A DNA stretch of 64,000 nucleotides, taken from NCBI GenBank assembly GCA_961205875.1, contig OY540816.1, forward strand, positions 6,210,701 through 6,274,700, in the 5' to 3' direction. The notes under the pieces are model-generated. The model was not told the DNA's origin. It was given only the letters and a program-made list of their open reading frames with translations, and made no database searches. Both the position numbers and the translations under genes were made by a program. The first letter of the stretch is position 1. Each line of letters opens with the position of its first letter. Below, one piece after another: positions 47,283-58,697 of the stretch. This DNA comes from Sialis fuliginosa. Taxonomy: Eukaryota; Arthropoda; Insecta; Megaloptera; Sialidae.

Positions 47283-47938
47283 CTAGCTGGGCCCACGCGG
47301 CTTCGCTCGCGTGGACTACGGAATTATTGTTTAGGATTTAAAAAATATATATAGTTGAATTAAGTAAAATACGATTAGTTATTTTTCTAATAAAAACCAA
47401 ACAACACTTATTTTACCTACCTAACAAAAGCGAATCAGAACAAAACATAAAAATAATTTTTGTTCTATTTAAATTTAAAAGTTAATTATTGAAAACAAAA
47501 TAAACAATTGACAATCAAAAGAATACCGGCCTGTGATCATTCCCTCTGCCCTGCGTCTACTTGACACGCTCCTTGCCGCACGCCGCAACACGGGTCATCA
47601 TCGCACGAATAATATGTTCCCGTATAACATATATTTCGATATTTTCTAAACTATACGACCAAATTGGATGCTGTAAAGGGCAAATTATATCTACATTAAG
47701 TACTTATGACGATAAATCATTTATTTTGTTAAGGATTTATGTTTTGCAGGTCATAAGTCCATGTAAACAGAACCCAAATATTTTTAATTTTCTTGGTAAC
47801 ATAAAAGTAGTCATTGTGGCTTAAATACAAAAGTTAGATATATGGTGTCGCGGACTTTATTGTAGATCTTTTGATTCTGCACAATTTTTTAGTACATTAT
47901 TTTGTTCAATATTGAACGATTTAGGCAGCGTAACATAA
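47283..47938 (-). mobile_element. Helitron copy 2, 5' truncated
   Basis: On the + strand it begins CTAGCTGGGCCCACGCGGCT, the complement of the 3' hairpin plus CTAG. It follows the family to 'ggcagcgta', then stops. The 5' end with CTGTCTG and the TCCTTAATATATATAAAGC start is absent. Confidence 0.87.
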
Positions 47939-48188
47939 AAAGATGTTTAAAATTTTGAAATTATTATTTAATTTTTATTTTTATAACTTATGGCATAAAT
48001 ACTTATTAAATAGTTTGGACCCAATTACAATAAAAATTGTCCTCGCGATCAGGTTACTAAAAAAAGTCACTTATAGAAAACAGCGTTTTACAGAAAATTT
48101 AAATACTTACATAATTTTATCTGTACTAGCTAAATATGGATACTTAAAAAAACAAATGGTTTATCTATGTTGATCATTTAAAGACTAA

Positions 48189-48520
48189 TGTCCGGTATCA
48201 TAAAGGACCTAACAAATTTGTTAGCTAACAAGCACTTTCAACTGAGATATCAAACTTATATGACAGTTCTTTTGGAGTTTGTTGATGACTTTGACAAGTT
48301 TCGCGCACGCGTTGAAGGTAAATACAAACGGTATTAAAACAGTGGTGATGTTATGAAAATTATTTTGTACGGTCAAAGATGCCAACTGTGTTACAATTAG
48401 TTGAAGTGTCACTGCTCTAAATTCCATAACTAATCCATAGATACTAGTACAGTATTAATACCCCATTTGAATGTAATTGCTAGCTAGCAAATTTTGTTAG
48501 GTCCTTTATAATACCGGACA
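48189..48520 (-). mobile_element. 332 bp MITE (PIF/Harbinger-like), copy 1
   Basis: The ends TGTCCGGTATCATAAAGGAC and GTCCTTTATAATACCGGACA are long inverted repeats (about 35 bp, imperfect). TAA lies on both sides (48186-48188 and 48521-48523), a 3 bp TWA-type duplication. It is the reverse complement of the copy at 49279. A 68-codon opening (48221-48427, - strand) spans most of the body. Confidence 0.88.
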
Positions 48521-49184
48521 TAAAGAGTAGTAAAAAGGTTCGAGAAGTTTTACTGTAAAATAAATTTATATGGACACAATAAACAAATTTTAACAATGAA
48601 AACCATTGTATTAGAGGTTAATAAACATATTAATATTTGATAAATTCATAACAGCTATTAGGGAATATGATCTACGAAATAATCAAATCAATTAATATTT
48701 AGTTATTTTCTAAACTAATATGATTATAAGTTTATAGTTTCTTACTACACATATTAATAAATCAATAATATCTACACAGTAGTATTTCAATCAATCTAAT
48801 GCACCGTACCTATCTACATATATGTAGACGTAATATAAACGTTTTTATTGTAATATAACTGATTATGTCGGCACTAGCACAAAGAAAAACGTCACGTTTG
48901 AAAATAACAAAAAGCTAACACAATGATGACGGTGGTCAACTAGAAAAACAGTGTGACTGTATATATGTAAATGTGTATGTATGTGTGTAAATTTGTCTGT
49001 ATTTGTGTGTGTGTCTGTGTATTTGATTTGCATTTTAAAGAGTAGTAAAGTTAACACATCTGGACCGTCGAACGTCATACATATGCAAATCCTCACGATG
49101 TCTGCACATCAGACTTGGCAATCAACACAAGACTGCAGCCAGAAACTTTGTTGGTTGTAGGGATGACATTTTATAATGTTGTAA
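48521..49184. other. AT-rich intronic DNA with a GT-rich patch
   Basis: GT/ATGT-rich simple sequence lies at about 48950-49025. No gene is seen; the ORF through the patch is repetitive (THTHTN type on the - strand). Confidence 0.45.
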
Positions 49185-49736
49185 CAGTGGCGAAGCGTCC
49201 ATGGAAGCAGGGGTAGCAGTGCTTCCCTTACTTTATGGGTAAATAAATACAAAACTGTTTTTTAAATAATAATGTTTATGTCCGGTATTATAAAGGACCT
49301 AACAAAATTTGTTAGCTAGCAATTACATTCAAATGGGGTATTAATACTGTACTAGTATCTATGGATTAGTTATGGAATTTAGAGCAGTGACACTTCAACT
49401 AATTGTAACACAGTTGGCATCTTTGACCGTACAAAATAATTTTCATAACATCACCACTGTTTTAATACCGTTTGTATTTACCTACAACGCGTACGCGAAA
49501 CTTGTCAAAGTCATCAACAAACTCCAAAAGAACTGTCATATAAGTTTGATATCTCAGTTGAAAGTGCTTGCTAGCTAACAAATTTGTTAGGTCCTTTATG
49601 TTACCGGGCATTATTGTATGATTTAATCTATTGTTGTGTTATATTGGTTATCACCTACTTATTTATTTGTATGAAACATTTTGAATTATTTTACAAAATA
49701 TGCTTCCCTTATTAAAAATATCACGCCTCGCCACTG
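49185..49736. mobile_element. hAT MITE with perfect 8 bp duplication, split by a nested MITE
   Basis: Ends CAGTGGCGAAGCG and CGCCTCGCCACTG are inverted repeats. TGTTGTAA flanks both sides (49177-49184 and 49737-49744). Without the nested element the hAT is about 220 bp. GCTTCCCTTA words flank the nested element on both sides in inverted and direct form. Confidence 0.9.
49279..49610 (+). mobile_element. 332 bp MITE (PIF/Harbinger-like), copy 2, nested in a hAT
   Basis: Ends TGTCCGGTATTATAAAGGAC and GTCCTTTATGTTACCGGGCA. TTA lies on both sides (49276-49278 and 49611-49613), the complement of the TAA seen at copy 1. The 68-codon opening of copy 1 is kept (49372-49578, + strand), differing at four residues. 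Confidence 0.9.
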
Positions 49737-50073
49737 TGTTGTAATGTAAATATTCAATTGCGTCGTCGACGTTTACTAAAAATAAAATACTGGTAGGACC
49801 AGTCCCATAACTTTTCACTATTTTGAATATTTCAATCAAATGTTAATTAAAAATTATTGTAATAATATTATTATGATATAGTTATTAAATACACCATATA
49901 ATTGTGTATAATACATTTTTATTATAACAATTGTTTAATTATAAATGAATTTGTTGTTTTCATACAAACAGAAAATTATCTCTTTCAACCTAGCTTCCCT
50001 CAAACCGGGATGGTACTGAAGAACGAAATGCTAAATAGATGCTAATAGACATTCGGTATAGATATATTTAAAT
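49737..50073. other. AT-rich intronic DNA
   Basis: Nothing recognised. Confidence 0.4.
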
Positions 50074-50210
50074 CCGGAACATGAACCTGAACGCGAACAG
50101 TAATAAAAAAAATCCGTATTTTTCATGACCGTGAACCCAAACAGAACCGTTATATTTCAAAGTTAGCGAACCTGAACCGAACCATAGATTAATTCAGTTT
50201 CAGGTTTCTG
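50074..50210. mobile_element. short hAT MITE related to the element at 25576
   Basis: Ends CCGGAACATGAACCTG and CAGTTTCAGGTTTCTG, with internal 'cctgaaccgaacc' words as in the 25576 element. Flanking 8-mers ATTTAAAT (50066-50073) and ATTTAAAC (50211-50218) match 7 of 8. Only 137 bp. Confidence 0.78.
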
Positions 50211-50307
50211 ATTTAAACAATACGATTGATAAATAAAACTTTAAATGAAAGGAAAACGATAAAATGAATTCATGACCTACTTTCCCTATATATTTTCTGC
50301 CGTTTTT

Positions 50308-51041
50308 ACTTCCATGTTCCGAAGGAAATGGAAGTATTGTAATACCATCGAAAAATCGTGTCCGAGAAAATGACAAATTCTGATTGTACTAACTTCAAAA
50401 CGTAAAGAAAAGTTAATTTCCGCATGGCGGCTGTGCGTGTGTCTGTGTGTCTGTGTGTCAGGATGTAGAATTTTTTTTCGTTCACGATAACTACCGTAAA
50501 AATGCACCGATCTAAATTATTTTTGGGGAAAATGTTTGTCTCAGTGAGTACTCCAGACCTATTGATTTTGGTGCTAATCGGATTAGGGGTTTTGGAAATA
50601 TTCGAAATTTTGTAACTTTTTTCGTCTAAAAAGTGAATATTGCGAGTATTATCTCACTAATTTTGATAAGATTTGGTACATTTGCAGTTCAATTAAATCT
50701 AAGGGACATTTATTATTTGTACGTGCCTAGACAGCCATTAAAGGGGTGAAAAACACACTTAAAATTTGAATTTTAAATACTAATATGTCATTAATTCATA
50801 TTGCCTTGGAAACAAATGCAACTAAATTCAAATTGTCAAATTAGTTTTTCTACGATTGTGAATTATGTTTTTGACATTAGAAAACTAATATTTATATACA
50901 AATGGCAAAAAGAGCTGTAACCGTTGTAAGTATATATGTTTTTAATGTATTACGATATGTATATTCATATAGTAGTAGATTATATAAATAAAATATTGTA
51001 TATTTAAAAATTATTTAAAAAGATAGAAATAACATGGAAGT
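50308..51041 (+). mobile_element. family E element, copy 3, full length
   Basis: It starts ACTTCCATGTTCCGAAGGAA (palindromic with ATGGAAGT) and ends AACATGGAAGT at 51031-51041. The body is collinear with copy 2 and more complete (it keeps 'cgtgcctagacagccattaaaggggtg'). TATATTTTCTGCC occurs just before it (50289-50301) and again at 51149-51161. Confidence 0.82.
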
Positions 51042-51062
51042 CATGTATGGTTCTCCATACCG

Positions 51063-51247
51063 ATATTTGTCTTTCATTTCGCATATATGCACGCATAATT
51101 CTAAAAAAATCAAATACGGTTTCAGAGGTTACAAAACGTGAACATCTATATATTTTCTGCCATATTTTGTCTTTCATTTCGCATATATGCACGCATAATT
51201 CTAAAAAAATCAAATACGTTTTAAGGGGTTACAAAACGTGAACATCT
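51063..51247 (+). repeat. tandem duplication, about 100 bp period
   Basis: 'tttgtctttcatttcgcatatatgcacgcataattc' and the following 'acaaaacgtgaacatct' occur twice with a 100 bp offset. The overlapping openings on both strands arise from this duplication. Confidence 0.87.
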
Positions 51248-51524
51248 GATGAAAACTTAAAAAAAAATTTAGAGCAATCACAAGTTCCCTCTTTGTTTAA
51301 GTAAGTATAGGGTATTTATATTTACTTTGACTGAGCGATTCAACAACAAACACACAGCTTAAACACACATATAAACTACCGACTACAAACAGTTCGAAGA
51401 GCGCCATCTGGAGAGGAACCTGTAAAGTAACTATGAATATTAGTCGAGGTACATTATGTATGTATAATTCAATATAGATATGTATTGTACTAACTTACCT
51501 ACCATATACTCATACTAGCTGGGC
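51248..51524. other. unassigned segment
   Basis: No ORF or shared repeat. Confidence 0.4.
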
Positions 51525-52307
51525 CCACGCGGCTTCGCTCGCGTGGACTACGGAATTATTGTTTAGGATTTAAAAAATATATAGTTGAATTAATTACAAA
51601 CACGATTAGTTATTAATGTAATAAAAACCAAATAATTTAATTTATTTAAATTTAAAAGTTAATTATTGAAAACAAAATAAACAATTGACAATCAATAGAA
51701 TACCGGCCTGTTCTGCCCGGCGTGTTGGCACGTTCCCTCGCCGCTCCCCGCGCACGGTCACAATCACGCGAATAATATGTATATTTCGATATTTTCTAAA
51801 CTATACGACCAAATTGGATGCTGTAAATGGCAAATTATATCTACATTAAGTACTTATGACGATGAAATAATTTATTTTGATAAGGATTAATGTTTTGCAG
51901 GTCATAAGTCCATGTAAACAGAACCCAAATATTTTATGTTTTCTTTGTAACATAAAAGCAGTCATTGTGGCTTAAATATAAAAGTTAGACAATTCGTGTC
52001 GCAGACTTTATTGTAGAACTTTTGATTCTACACAATTCTTTAATACATTATTTTATTCTATATTGAACGGTTTAGGCAGCGTATTACAAAACAGCGCGCC
52101 GACGGCAAAATTTGTTCCGACTTGATTTACTATTATCGTCACTGATTAGTTGTTATGTTACCTAACGTAAAAAAATATAGCCTATAACTTGGCCAGAGAA
52201 CGTACCTATGAATTAAAAAAAAACACGTAAATCGGATAAGTGGTTCTCGAGTGATAAGGTAACTAACGGACAGACAGAGAGACGTTGAGCTTTATATATA
52301 TTAAGGA
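51525..52307 (-). mobile_element. Helitron copy 3, full length
   Basis: The + strand shows CTAGCTGGGCCCACGCGGCT at the left (complement of the 3' hairpin and CTAG) and GAGCTTTATATATATTAAGGA at the right (complement of the 5' TCC start). The base before CTAG is A as expected. The 5' flank base is A instead of T on this strand, a probable mutation. Confidence 0.87.
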
Positions 52308-52841
52308 AGTACTACCCTACCTGGCGTATTACGACACAAAGTTAAAATACCTTGTTGGTGAGAGTTAACTTGCGATATACACAAGTTGATGAACATAATA
52401 TTCATAATAAGTTCGTAATAATGATGAACGAATTCGTAACAAGAACAAATATGGACAATATTAATTGTTTGTCGTTATATTTACGAATTTGTACATCAAT
52501 ATGTGATGAATTTGTGCATAATAATATGAAAATTAAGTACATTAAAATTAATGAACTTCAATTCATTCTACCAACGAACAGTGCATTAAAAGTTAAAAAC
52601 AAGTAATGAATTTTTACATTAATATAAATATTTTCTTCATTCATACTATGAATTCATGTTGATAAATGCCTTTCATAAAGATAATGAACGATATTTTTTT
52701 CAGTGTATCCCCCGGAACGATATTAAGCTTTTATCTCGAATTTGAAAAAAAACATTTATGAAACGGATGCATAACCTTAAACTTTTTTGCATCGTCATTC
52801 ATCATTATAATAAATAACGATAGATATATTGTGATTTTATG
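52308..52841. other. unassigned AT-rich segment
   Basis: An 84-codon opening (52352-52606) is N/I/K-rich with no domain and built from aattcgtaa-like words. Not credible as a gene. Confidence 0.35.
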
Positions 52842-53762
52842 TTAACCCATTAAGTCCGGGACGGACACATTTTTGATACTTTTTTAAACCGTTGTATTTT
52901 CGATGAAAATGAGATCTGAAAAAATCGTGAATAAGCAATGTCAACGTAAAATTTAATGAACTTTTTGAATCCGACGTCATATTTTCGAAAAAATGAACAG
53001 GTCAAGAGTTATGGATGATTTTATCCAAAAAAACGTGGTTTTGAAAAAAAAAAATTTTTTCTTTTCGATTTTTCACATGGAAATCGTTCAAGATCTGACG
53101 TCTGAAGTGTAAATAAAGCGTCCATGGACCCTAAACTCAAAGTTATAACAATTCAAATTGGTGAAATAAAATTTTAAGCACTCAAAATGTCGGCTGGAAC
53201 ATGAAAAAATATAAAAAACCTTCCAGAATTTTTAACTCAAAAACGATGGGCTTTAGGAAAAAATTTTACTGATGAAAAAGTTTTTAGAATTGATCAAAGA
53301 ATACGCTAGAATTTTGTCAGATTTTTTTGAATTTTTTTTTGAATTTTTGAAAATTGCAAATTTTGAAAAATCAAATTGCAAACAAGATTTCAATAGAAAA
53401 TAAATTGTTATTTACTCTGTCTTCATCTATGAATATATGTAATTTAAGCACACAAAATGGCGGCTGGAACATGAAAAAATATAAAAAATAAAAACAAAAT
53501 TAAAAAACCTTCCGGAATTTTTAACTCAAAAACGATGGGCTTTAGGAAAAAAATTTACTGATGAAAAAGTTCTTAGAATTGATCAAAGAATACGCTAGAA
53601 TTTTTTCAGATTTTTTTGAATTTTAACTACAATGTATATTACCTAATATAACTGTTATCAAAAGTATCTGATGAAAAAATGTATCTTTTACCATTTTTTT
53701 TCTTAAAAAAGTAGATTTGAGCCGTCACCTTCAAAATTACTAAAATGGCCGTGAAACGTTAA
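52842..53762. mobile_element. possible piggyBac-like MITE with internal 270 bp duplication
   Basis: It is bounded by TTAA at 52842 (TTAACCCATTAAGTCCGGGA) and at 53759 (GGCCGTGAAACGTTAA), the piggyBac target. The ends share only loose inverted similarity. Inside, the block with 'ggctggaacatgaaaaaatataaaaaa', 'tttttaactcaaaaacgatgggctttagg' and 'gatcaaagaatacgctagaattt' occurs twice, 270 bp apart (53176 and 53446). Confidence 0.45.
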
Positions 53763-53936
53763 ATATTTTTAATTCCAGAAATTGATTTGAAATGGTACTG
53801 GCTATTTGCAGGTATAGACAAGGGGATGAAATTAGGATCGAAGACGAAATTTGGCGACTATACCTTACGATCTTTTAAAAGAAAAAGGTTGAGCACCACT
53901 ATTCTAAAGAATCATTGACAGTCCCGTATGTACAAA

Positions 53937-54301
53937 AGATAATGGTCACGTTCACGACTGAATGATTGATTGATTCATGGAATTTCTGGTGGAATGTACC
54001 AGAAATTTAAAGAATGTCATTTTTTAAGCGTGTAAGAAAGTGAAAAATAAGTAACCAGAAAGAAATATAAACTAGTGTTCTGGCGGAAACGTTCAACATG
54101 AAGTGAACATAAAAGTTATTTGGTTAGCCTGGTCACTAGTTTCTATCTCTTTCTAGTTGCTTCTTTCTCACTTCCTTACACGGTTAAAAAATGAAATTCT
54201 TTTGATTTCTGGTACATTCCACCAGAAATTCCATGAATCAACCAATCAAAGCTCGTTGTTCCGTTTTTTGGTCAGACGTGAACGCTCCCATTGCCTTATC
54301 T
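53937..54301. mobile_element. foldback element, about 150 bp arms
   Basis: AGATAATGGTCACGTTCACG and ATTGATTCATGGAATTTCTG at the left are mirrored by CAGAAATTCCATGAATCAAC and GTGAACGCTCCCATTGCCTT at the right. The arms also share 'tggaatgtaccagaaat' and 'gtgtaagaaagtga'. Confidence 0.85.
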
Positions 54302-55073
54302 GAAAATTAGTGAATTAAGGTATTTCTCGGGTAGAAACAAGGTACGCTATATGTTAGAAAAGGAAAAAAAGTGTAGTATAAAATCAAGATAGCCATGGTA
54401 TAAATTAAAATAAAATTTGGCAACGTTGAGTATATATTTTCTATTGCGCATGCGCGACTTTTGTATTCTCGATGACAGCGACATATTATTTAATGTTTTG
54501 ATGTGATAACGTGTACTGTTATTTGCAGCTGAATTTTTTATATATTATATGTTTATAATTAAGAAATAGTTTTTATTATTTTTATTATTCCTTGAAATTA
54601 AACGAACAATATATTCAGCACGTACGATTTTTAAATACCGCGGTAATTGTCAATATTTTGCGGCGTTGTCATAGCTTGTACCATGATATTTTTTATCAGA
54701 AACTAAGTTTTTATTTTACTTATAACTTAAAAACAGGATGGTGAAAATACTTGAGATTTTTTATAATAACTCCAATTATATTAATTTAGTTTTTCTCAAA
54801 ATTTCATAAATTTCTTGATCTTCCTTCGCATACAATTATTTACATTTTCATTGAAAATCCGCTTAAAATATCGTAATCCCTATACTCGCAATGTTAATTT
54901 TTTATTTTATTTTGACGATATCTTCGCTCACAGATGGTCAATCATTTTAAGATTTTGAATGGAGCTTCTAATAACCTTTTTTTTAGTTTTTTTAGAAAAT
55001 TTGAGCTTACTCTTGAAACTTTTAATTTTTTCGAGAAATACCTTAAGCAGCAATATAATAATACTAGCTGGGC
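54302..55073. other. unassigned segment
   Basis: Mixed patch at 54430-54550 (attgcgcatgcgcgactt; tctcgatgacagcgac) and AT-rich remainder. No ORF or repeat match. Confidence 0.35.
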
Positions 55074-55921
55074 CCACGCGGCTTCGCTCGCGTGGACTAC
55101 GGAATTAGGATTTAAAAAATATATAGTTGAATTAGTTACAAACACGATTAGATATTAATGTAATAAAAACCAAATAACACTTAAATTACCTACCTAACAA
55201 AAACGAATCAGAACAAAAAGTAAAAATAATTTTTGTTCTATTTAAATTTAAAAGTTAATTATTGAAAACAAAATAAACAATTGACAATCAAAAGAATACC
55301 GGCCTGTTCGGCTTTCTCTGCCCAGCGTGTTGGCACGTTCCCTCGCCGCACCCCCGCGCACGGTTACAATCGCGCGAATAATGTGTTCCAATATGTATAT
55401 TTCGATATTTTCTAAACTATACGACCAAATTGGATGCTGTAAATGGAAAATTATATCTACATTAAGTACTTATGACGATGAAATCATTTATTTCGATAAG
55501 GATTAATGTTTTGCATGTCATAAGTCCATGTAAACAGAACCCAAATATTTTGTTTTCTTTGTAACATAAAAGCAGTCATTGTGGCTTAAATATAAAAGTT
55601 AGATATATCGTGTCGTGGACTTTATTGTAGAACTTTTGATTCCACACAATTCTTTAATACATTATTTTGTTCTATATTGAACGGTTTAGGCAGCGTATTA
55701 CAAAACAGTGCGCCGGCGGCAAAATTTTTTCCGACTTGATTTACTATTATCGTCACTGCTTAGTTGTTATGTTACCTAACGTAAAAAAATATAGCCTATA
55801 ACCTGGCCAGAGAACGTACCTTTGAATTAAAAAAAAACACGTAAATCGGATAAGTGGTTCTCGAGTGATACGGTAACTAACAGACAGACAGACAGACGTT
55901 GAGCTTTATATATATTAAGGA
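55074..55921 (-). mobile_element. Helitron copy 4, full length
   Basis: It begins on the + strand with CTAGCTGGGCCCACGCGGCT and ends GAGCTTTATATATATTAAGGA, flanked by A before and T after, as expected for insertion between A and T. The stem CCACGCGG/CGCGTGG is intact. 848 bp, no Rep/helicase. Confidence 0.9.
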
Positions 55922-55959
55922 TGTTGAATATTACGCAAATAGGGATTGCGTGCATGTAT

Positions 55960-56290
55960 TCGTTCGTGAGTATGTATACAGGTGGAACAGATACATTGCC
56001 GTAGGCTACTTGGCTGTTAGTTACTTGGGCGTCATAGTGCCCGGCGCCGTCGGTACCTAGAACTCACCCGGCGTCGTGTTTGTCTACCAATTAGCAATCA
56101 ATACCTACAGCCACGTGACACACACACACACACACAGAACGCGCGGTAGCTTGCAAAGGCTCATTCAGAGTTGTGCTGGTTGGATGGTCATCCACCTTGC
56201 GTTAGCAGAAAAGTAATAAATGCTTAGGTCACGTTACTACGTTCGGACGGCATCGATTGGGCGGGTGGAATGATTTATTCGTTACATTTT
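55960..56290. other. unique GC-richer island
   Basis: A non-repeat patch, relatively rich in CpG and GC (cccggcgccgtcggtaccta; cccggcgtcgtg), with a CACGTG E-box, a (CA)n run (about 56116-56135) and 'ggcatcgattgggcgggtgg'. No ORF. It could be an intronic enhancer, an alternative promoter or a non-coding exon; position and composition are the only support. Confidence 0.4.
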
Positions 56291-56500
56291 AATCCAAGAT
56301 TCGGAGGAAAGTTTTTCTCGTAAAAGATTTTACTACACGATGTGGAATTGTTTATTCGGTTTATCAGATAGTGTATAAATGTGCTTGAAAAGAAATTCTT
56401 GCAATGTATTATTTATTAAAAATTAAATATAAACATTGCAGCTGTTTTATATTTTTTCGTAGGTAGACGGAAATTTGCATGTGTTATTTTAATACCGAAT

Positions 56501-57010
56501 AAGTTCTGGTACCAGTTATGGCCGTTATAAGAGCAACTGTTTTTGTGATTGGCGGGCTTATTTTTTGTAATTTTCATAAACTCATGTTAAAGTCCGCAAA
56601 TATAGTTTGTTTTTTATATTATAGCCTTTTATTTTGATTGTTTTTTCTCCAGTAATTGATAAATTATATCCAGTAGTGAGCACGCAGTGATGGACACTTG
56701 CTAATGATTACAAAATGATAAGTACTACGACACAAAAGATATAAAAGAATTTGAAACAATGTAAAGCAGTTGCTATGATGATATATTAATTAATTAATAA
56801 AATATACTAATAATTAGTTTAACCGTCCACCATTTTGACACCTATTGGCTGATTGTCATCAAATCACGCTGTAAAAGAGGCAGTTAAATGTATATAGATT
56901 AATATTCAGAAATGGTAGTAATCAAATATCAACAAATATTTCTAATTCAGTACATTTAATTTAAAAATAGCCATTACTGGGGTCAAATCCAAGACTGGTG
57001 CCAGTACCTT
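56501..57010 (-). mobile_element. family I element, copy 2, both ends present
   Basis: AAGTTCTGGTACCAGTTATGG at the left and CCAAGACTGGTGCCAGTACCTT at the right are imperfect inverted repeats. The body is the reverse complement of copy 1 at 27746 ('caccattttgacacctattgg', 'agtagtgagcacgcagtgatgg'). The internal block tandemly duplicated in copy 1 is single here. Confidence 0.8.
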
Positions 57011-58189
57011 ATATATTTTAGTATACGATTTTTTAAATGTTTGCGTTTGAAAATAAAGTGCTGCTTATTATATCTTAAAAAGTTTGATTATAAAATTTAT
57101 AATAGATAACAAAAATTTAAATTTAATATCACTCTTTAAAGGTTCACTTAATATGCTTATTAACAATAAACTCTTTGCCTTGGGATAACGAAATTTTACT
57201 ATCGAACAGTCTTTGAATTTTAATGCCCCATAAAAACGTAAAAAACGTCTATAAAAAGTTCAATAATGTTGATTTTCCTTTTGAGCAAAAAGTAATCGAC
57301 AAAAATATATTTATCTCTGAATACATTTCTAACTGTAAACCGAAAACTCCATTTTATGCCTAACCCGCATTTTATTAATCAAATTTTCATTGTTTCGAAA
57401 ATAAAAAGTACGTTAAAAATTCAATTTTGTTATTTTGTGAAATGTGCAAAGTTGGACTATAAAAAAGGTATAAAAGAACGTTTATATTCAACGGCCAACT
57501 CACCAATCTCATGTTTAAAAATTTTCAGTAAAAATTTACTTTTTATTACGGACAACTAACTATTACAATATTTTGGGGAAGTCGTCTTTATTACAACGCA
57601 GTTAAGAATTTAACGCGTTTTTTTGCGTGGTTTTTCCGTAAAATTGTTTTGTTTCAAGGGATTAATAATTGTACATGTGTCTAGACTATAAACGATCTTT
57701 GAAATATTTTAACACTTTGAATATAATGTGCTAAATTTTATGTTTTAAAAAATACAGGTCTCGCGGCAGTTTGATGTTCTCTTTAGAGCTTAGTTTGAAT
57801 AAAATTTTTAATAATCTCCCATTGTTGGATTTTGTATAAACTCATATTAATTCGTTTTTGATGTGCAAAACTCATTTTCTCATTTAAAATACAATATAGG
57901 CTTTTAATTTGTTTGAAGATTTTGTTTTTCCCAAATGCCTTTTGATAAATACCTAGCAAAAATTTATAAAAATGATTATAATTCAGTAAATTATTTAAAT
58001 AATTATTTGAAAGTAGCCTTACTGCATTTATGTTTAAACTGAGATGTTAAAGAGTTTGCGTTTAAATAAAATTAAAAATATACGTGTAAGATATCAATGT
58101 GCCACATTGATTAAGTGTTTCTAAGGGAGTTAAATTTATAATTACTATTAAAATAAACCCAATTATTAAAGGAATAATATGTGTTTTCT
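57011..58189. other. AT-rich intronic DNA
   Basis: No repeat match. The 67-codon opening at 57356-57559 has no domain. Confidence 0.4.
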
Positions 58190-58697
58190 TACCACAAATG
58201 GAGTTAAGCCACATTCAAAATCAACAATTACGTTTATTATTAATTTAAAATAACTCTACTCCATTTGTAGTTAGTTAAAATGTTTCAAATTGAAAAAAAA
58301 ATGTATTTATATTATTTCTTTATAACTCTTAAAAAAATTATACAATTCAGGAAATCTAAGTATGTATACAGAATGATTTTTTAGTCTTGAGATTGTTTAA
58401 TATCTGGAAAACTATGGATTTTTAGGGAAAATATTTGGTACAAAAGTTTCAGGATTTAAAGGGGCTTTCGTTTTCCAGCTATTGTGATAAATAAAACATC
58501 ATTATTAATAATGAAGTGGAGTTAGGCCACTTTCAAAATAAATTTTTTAAAATTAATTAATGTGTTCAAAAAATTTTTTTCCTTTCAATATATTTAACCA
58601 AAAATTGTTTTTTTATGATAGTTTACTTCTAATTATACACGTTAATACAGTCAACAAAAAAAATTTGAAAAATGGAGTTAGGTCACATTCAAAATAA
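58190..58697 (+). repeat. three dispersed copies of a TGGAGTTARGYCAC word
   Basis: The word followed by 'attcaaaatc/aa' occurs at about 58199, 58517 and 58674. An inverted ACTCCATTTGTAG lies at 58258. The last copy runs straight into the truncated Helitron. Possibly a decayed repeat of about 160-320 bp period. Confidence 0.5.

Noticed and set aside
47080..47286. ORF with a Leu/Ser-rich signal-like segment
   Set aside because: Produced by the TC microsatellite at 47126-47168.
48950..49025. Regulatory GT-repeat or coding segment
   Set aside because: Simple sequence; the only reading frame is His/Thr repeats.
51004..51241. Overlapping ORFs on both strands with internal repeats as a repeat protein
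   Set aside because: Explained by a 100 bp tandem duplication downstream of family E copy 3.
52352..52606. 84-codon ORF as a gene
   Set aside because: N/I/K-rich, composed of short aattcgt-type words, no domain or signals.
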